Source: Aestuariibius sp. HNIBRBA575 (GTDB taxonomy: Bacteria > Pseudomonadota > Alphaproteobacteria > Rhodobacterales > Rhodobacteraceae). From it: a stretch of 64,000 bases of DNA. The stretch is from NCBI RefSeq assembly GCF_040932005.1, contig NZ_CP162415.1:19547-83546 (forward strand), in the 5' to 3' direction. The translations under genes were made by a program, and so were the position numbers. Numbering within the stretch: the first letter of the stretch is position 1; every line of letters starts with the position of its first letter. Shown here one piece after another: positions 60,789 through 64,000 of this stretch. The notes under the pieces are model-generated. The model was not told where the DNA came from. It ran no database searches and saw only the letters and a program-made list of their open reading frames with translations.

Positions 60789-61730
60789 TTAAGCGGTATT
60801 TTCCGCCTCAGAGGGGGCGATATTGCGCAATTGCGTGCGTTCTGCCGCCCAGGCACGCGCCCGGCGGTACAAGGTTTGGTCCGCGGCCAGCCAAGGCTGC
60901 AAGACATCCCGCGCGATATGGTGATCCACGCGCAGTTTGCTCAGGCTGCTCTTGTTTTTATGGGGCACTTCGGCACGCACGGGCTGACCCAGATCCTGCA
61001 ACAGCTCATTCTGGAACCGGTTGCCATCTTCGCAAATGCCGAACCCGTCAAAACTCTTTAGGCTGCGCAGCGCGCCTTGGGTCAGTTCCGGGCTGATCGG
61101 GGCCTCCATCTGGCGCAGCTTACCCCGATAGAGCATCCGCACCTGCAGATTGTCAAAATGGGCGTAATGCCCCGCATCATGGGCATGATCAAAAAAGTAC
61201 TGAACGCTTTTGCGATCCTCAAAGTCGGTCTGTGCAATCAGCGAAGCCATATGCGCGACCTTATCGGCGTGATTCCCCTGCCCGGACATGTCTTTGCCAT
61301 TGTTGAATCGATCAATCCAATTCACATGTGACACCAGCCGCGCCCAGGGGTCGCGCAGGATCGTAATCAGCCCATAGGCTTCGGTCCCGGCCTGTCGGCG
61401 CCAATTGTTCAGCGGAATATGCGCGCTGACACAATCCAGCGTTTTAGGGCTGTCATTGCCCGCCTTAATATTGGGCAGGTGAAATTCCGCATGAGAAATG
61501 AAATTACGGCGCCCATACACGTCCTCAAGCAGGCTGTTCCAGCTGGACCCGGATGTTTTCGGGATATGCACAAAGAACAAAGGCCGCTGTTTGCCGCGTG
61601 GTACAAAGGCAGGCTGACCGGGGGCAAGCGGTTTGGCAGGGGTAAACGGATTCTTCATGCGCTTCATGTGCCACAAGCCGCCGCGCACGGCCAGTAGGCA
61701 GTTGGGGGAAACTTTGCGACGGCGTGTCAT
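60789..61730 (-). CDS. Sulfotransfer_2-type sulfotransferase
   Basis: This is about 313 residues with P-loop LFFVHIPKTSGSSWNSLL (about 51-68), followed by FISHAEFHLPN, VSAHIPLNNWRRQAG and LITILRDPWARLVSHVNWI as the 3'-phosphate motif. The HIPKTSGSS form belongs with Sulfotransfer_2/family 2 carbohydrate sulfotransferases. The start is the ATG before TRRRKVSP, which adds a basic stretch; starts at Met22 or Met25 are possible. It lies 100 bases upstream of the sqdB-like gene on the same strand. Confidence 0.84.
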   Translation of the reverse strand: MTRRRKVSPNCLLAVRGGLWHMKRMKNPFTPAKPLAPGQPAFVPRGKQRPLFFVHIPKTSGSSWNSLLEDVYGRRNFISHAEFHLPNIKAGNDSPKTLDCVSAHIPLNNWRRQAGTEAYGLITILRDPWARLVSHVNWIDRFNNGKDMSGQGNHADKVAHMASLIAQTDFEDRKSVQYFFDHAHDAGHYAHFDNLQVRMLYRGKLRQMEAPISPELTQGALRSLKSFDGFGICEDGNRFQNELLQDLGQPVRAEVPHKNKSSLSKLRVDHHIARDVLQPWLAADQTLYRRARAWAAERTQLRNIAPSEAENTA

Positions 61731-61785
61731 TGCCGGTTGGCGTCAGCTGACTTACAAGTTCCCTTAGAAGAAACGAAATGAGCAG

Positions 61786-63369
61786 ATGATGAACCCAATC
61801 CACCTTTGTATCGGCGCGCCGCGGGCGGGCACCACGTGGCTTTTCCGTGAAATGAGCGAACACCCTGCTCTGTTTTTGCCCCGCGTCAAAGAGGTCCGGT
61901 ATTGGAACAACCGTCGCAATGATCTGGACCGGGATCGTGTCATTGAACGCACCCGCAAAGAGGTGGCCGACCTGACGGACAGTGCGGACCATCTGGGCTG
62001 GCTGGATCGTTGGGCACAGGTACAACAACGCGAACCGTTTAATATCCCGGAATATCTGAACCTGATGTCGGTATCCGGTCGCCCCAGTCTGGATATTTCG
62101 CCCGCCTATTGTTTTCTGCCACCAGCCCGCATTCAGCTGCTGCGCGACGGCCTGCCCAAAGGCAGCAAGGTTTTGTATCTGATCCGTGATCCGCTGGACC
62201 GTCTGTCATCGCAGGTCAAATTGCATTTCCACCTACATGGCATGTATCGCGGCAATCCATCCACCGATGATCTTGCCGCGTTTCTGGACAATAAAAACCA
62301 ACAGCGCCGCTGGGATTATGCCCGGGTGATTGAAAACTGGGCCGCGGTGTTTGGCGATGATTTCATCCCCCTTCCCTTTGATAATGTGGTGCGCAATCCG
62401 CGGGGTCTGACGTCGCAGGTAGCGGATCTGTTGAATGTGGATCTGCGCGCCGACAATGCCACGCGCAGTGATGATGATTTCACCCATTCGGAATCCAACC
62501 AAAACGCCCAGGCCTGGGTGACCAATCTGGCCCGGCCCGAGAAACGTCAATTGGCCGAGGCGATGATCCCAGCCATCACCACCTTTGCCGAACACCAGAC
62601 CAATCTGGGGCAGCCCAATCCAGCGCAGCGTTGGCTGGACAAACTGCACAAACACGCCGCCGCCGTTGAACCGCGCAAAGCCCCGGCCCAAGAGCTGCCC
62701 CTACCGGTCCAGCAATTGATGCGCATGAGCGAAAGCCTGGGGGACAATTGTGAATACGGGTTCTGGCAACGCCATCAGGCCTATGAACCATCGAGCCTGT
62801 TTCGCTGGGCGATCACCCGGATTGAACCGCTGATCGCCTATCTGGAAAAGCCGACGCCACTCTTTGCGGCGGCCGATTTAAGCCCCCATTCGCCGGGCAT
62901 GGTGGATGATGCCAGCTTTGGGTTCAAATTTCATTCCAAACTGGTGGAACGGGATGATGACGGCCAGCTGCGCCTGCTGACAGACAAAGCCGCCTTTGAG
63001 GCGATCCACGCAGATGAAGCCGCCAAGATCGCCCATCTGCAGGTCAAGTTTCTGGCCCAGATGAAACGTCAGACCGGGCTTTATGTGATCAAGGCCAATG
63101 CCGGGCTCAGCGAAGATCGGCTGCGCCATCTGGTCACGCTGCTGCACCGCCACAACAAGACACATCATCTGTTATGGGTGACAGACAATCCTGACGAGGA
63201 TCGGCCAATTCTAGCCGATCTGGGGGACGGTCTGCTGCAGGCCAGCTTGCCCCACTTTGCCCCCTATACCACCGCGGATGCCTATCACCCCCATGGCTGG
63301 ATCCAGATCATGCAAGCCGCCGCCGAACATGCGCCGATTGCGGATCAGATCGCCCGAATGCAACGGTGA
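61786..63369 (+). CDS. Sulfotransferase fused to unassigned C-terminal domain
   Basis: This 527-residue protein has an N-terminal sulfotransferase (about 1-290): P-loop LCIGAPRAGTTWLFREM (7-23), LPRVKEVRYWNN acidic Lys-Glu patch and VLYLIRDPLDRLSSQVKLH. After a Pro/Ala linker (about 295-310), a separate domain starts MRMSESLGDNCEYGFWQRHQ and continues with EPSSLFRWAITRIEPL, running to the C-terminus. The SLGDNCE start recalls the DUF1796/papain-like group and other uncharacterised surface-polysaccharide proteins. Its catalytic role is unknown. It is divergent from the sulfotransferase gene next to it, with 55 bases between starts. Confidence 0.8.
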   Translation: MMNPIHLCIGAPRAGTTWLFREMSEHPALFLPRVKEVRYWNNRRNDLDRDRVIERTRKEVADLTDSADHLGWLDRWAQVQQREPFNIPEYLNLMSVSGRPSLDISPAYCFLPPARIQLLRDGLPKGSKVLYLIRDPLDRLSSQVKLHFHLHGMYRGNPSTDDLAAFLDNKNQQRRWDYARVIENWAAVFGDDFIPLPFDNVVRNPRGLTSQVADLLNVDLRADNATRSDDDFTHSESNQNAQAWVTNLARPEKRQLAEAMIPAITTFAEHQTNLGQPNPAQRWLDKLHKHAAAVEPRKAPAQELPLPVQQLMRMSESLGDNCEYGFWQRHQAYEPSSLFRWAITRIEPLIAYLEKPTPLFAAADLSPHSPGMVDDASFGFKFHSKLVERDDDGQLRLLTDKAAFEAIHADEAAKIAHLQVKFLAQMKRQTGLYVIKANAGLSEDRLRHLVTLLHRHNKTHHLLWVTDNPDEDRPILADLGDGLLQASLPHFAPYTTADAYHPHGWIQIMQAAAEHAPIADQIARMQR

Positions 63370-63755
63370 ATCACCCACCAAGACGTTCTGTTTGCACAAA
63401 ATTCTACCGGGCCGGATCGCGGCCCGTGCGCTGATTGTTGACGAAACAGCGACAATCAGCGGCTTTGCCCGATCCCTAGGGAGAGTGTCAAAAACCCTGC
63501 GCCACCATGAGTTGAAAGTCCTTTAAAACTGGACAGGGTATGGACATCCTGACCCCTCCGCGCCTTGACACAGACCACCTTCCCAATGGTAACCTTTCGT
63601 TAATATATGGGGGGCCTGGGGCTTTTCTCTGGACGACTTTTAATCATCTCGGTGGGCCGTATTGGCCCGTTGGGGCATTGTTTTTTTCATAATTGCTTGG
63701 GGCATTTTTCGCCCGCTCACAAGCCTCTCACGATTTTTTTTGATGGAGTTTTCAC
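63370..63755. other. Intergenic region upstream of the final secreted protein
   Basis: This 386-base spacer holds two GC-rich inverted repeats, CGGGCC-7 nt-GGCCCG (63408-63426) and the perfect 10-base CGCTGATTGT-13 nt-ACAATCAGCG (63429-63461). Neither has a T run. AT-rich sequence from about 63590 (TTAATATAT) precedes a GATGGAG ribosome site, so the gene's promoter probably lies here. Confidence 0.5.
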
Positions 63756-64000
63756 ATGCCACTTACAGCAGAAACCTGGCTTGATACGTTTCAGGTCAAC
63801 ACCACAACCGCATCGTCACAATTTGATCCACATATCATTCAGCTGGCCAACGGCAATGTGCTGGTCACATGGACCAGCAACGCCCTAACCGGTGTCGCCT
63901 CAACTGCAGGATCTGATATTGTCGGCCAGATTTATGATGCCTTTGGCAACACGGTTGGCTCCGAATTTCGGGTGAATTCCGGCTATAATGCGGATGACGA
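63756..64000 (+). CDS. N-terminal part of a large secreted protein, probably RTX (partial)
   Basis: The frame starts at an ATG with GATGGAG upstream and is open to the window end (81 full codons). The text PLTAETWLDTFQVNTTTASS, then PHIIQLANGNVLVTWTSNAL and DIVGQIYDAFGNTVGSEFRVN, is typical of long Rhodobacteraceae RTX proteins. These open with repeated beta-rich modules of the QLxNGNxLVxW type and end in calcium repeats. There is no Sec signal, consistent with type I secretion. Size and final role cannot be seen here. Confidence 0.7.
   Translation, partial: MPLTAETWLDTFQVNTTTASSQFDPHIIQLANGNVLVTWTSNALTGVASTAGSDIVGQIYDAFGNTVGSEFRVNSGYNADD

Noticed and set aside
63257-63526. 89-codon frame across the end of the fusion sulfotransferase gene
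   Set aside because: Mostly a different frame of the real gene; the non-overlapping part has no known domain and contains the inverted repeats.
1-64000. Insertion sequences, integrons, tRNA, rRNA
   Set aside because: No transposase or integrase motifs, cloverleaf-like sequences or conserved rRNA segments were seen; exchange, if any, left no obvious element.

Overview
The window is almost entirely a surface/extracellular polysaccharide gene region of an alphaproteobacterium, most likely a marine Rhodobacteraceae (roseobacter-type). The basis is moderate-to-high GC, an exosortase of the XrtD/VPLPA-CTERM type, a homologue of the Rhodobacter gene transfer agent (GTA) head-spike base protein, RTX secreted proteins, and many sulfotransferases. 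No rRNA, tRNA, CRISPR array or insertion sequence was seen. Family names come from motif recognition by eye; no database search was run.

Layout. 0-3.2 kb: the tail of an RTX protein, then an ABC-type capsule exporter (KpsT-like ATPase, KpsE-like PCP protein, KpsM-like permease). 3.2-6.0 kb: a small membrane protein and an RTX serralysin-like metalloprotease. 6.4-12.9 kb: a two-domain glycosyltransferase, a sulfotransferase, an ExoY-like initiating sugar-phosphate transferase and two further glycosyltransferases. 12.9-16.8 kb: a small periplasmic protein, a glycoside-hydrolase-like secreted protein, and divergently a GTA-spike-base-like gene followed by a LamG-like gene. 17-19.6 kb: a WecG/TagA-type transferase and two sulfotransferases. 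19.6-30.9 kb: an exosortase block (XrtD-EpsI fusion, C-type-lectin VPLPA-CTERM cargo, rhomboid protease, outer-membrane barrel, Wza-like exporter, TPR lipoprotein, AAA ATPase, PCP and tyrosine kinase). 30.9-37.4 kb: glycosyltransferases, sulfotransferases, a Wzy-like membrane protein and an acyltransferase. 37.4-43.9 kb: a Wzc-like autokinase and, divergently, a YjbH-YjbF-Wza-like operon. 43.9-53.9 kb: a long leftward cluster (DUF1972 glycosyltransferase, Wzy-like, GT4 enzymes, three sulfotransferases, Wzx-like flippase, RmlA). 54.3-56.1 kb: a YjbE/GfcA-like small secreted protein and a second Wzx-like flippase. 56.1-63.4 kb: a double methyltransferase, sulfotransferases, a GT2 enzyme and a UDP-sulfoquinovose-synthase-like epimerase. 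63.7 kb to the end: the start of a large secreted, probably RTX, protein.

How it fits together. ExoY-like and WecG-like enzymes probably begin or extend lipid-linked units. About ten glycosyltransferases extend them, two Wzx-like flippases and two Wzy-like proteins move and polymerise them, and two PCP/tyrosine-kinase sets plus three outer-membrane export modules control length and export. A separate Kps-like ABC exporter suggests a further polymer. Eleven sulfotransferase-like proteins, one SqdB-like sulfosugar enzyme, two methyltransferase domains and an acyltransferase imply a heavily decorated, strongly anionic polymer. The most unusual content is the GTA-spike-like gene pair inside this polysaccharide locus, since in Rhodobacter capsulatus the GTA spikes bind the capsule.
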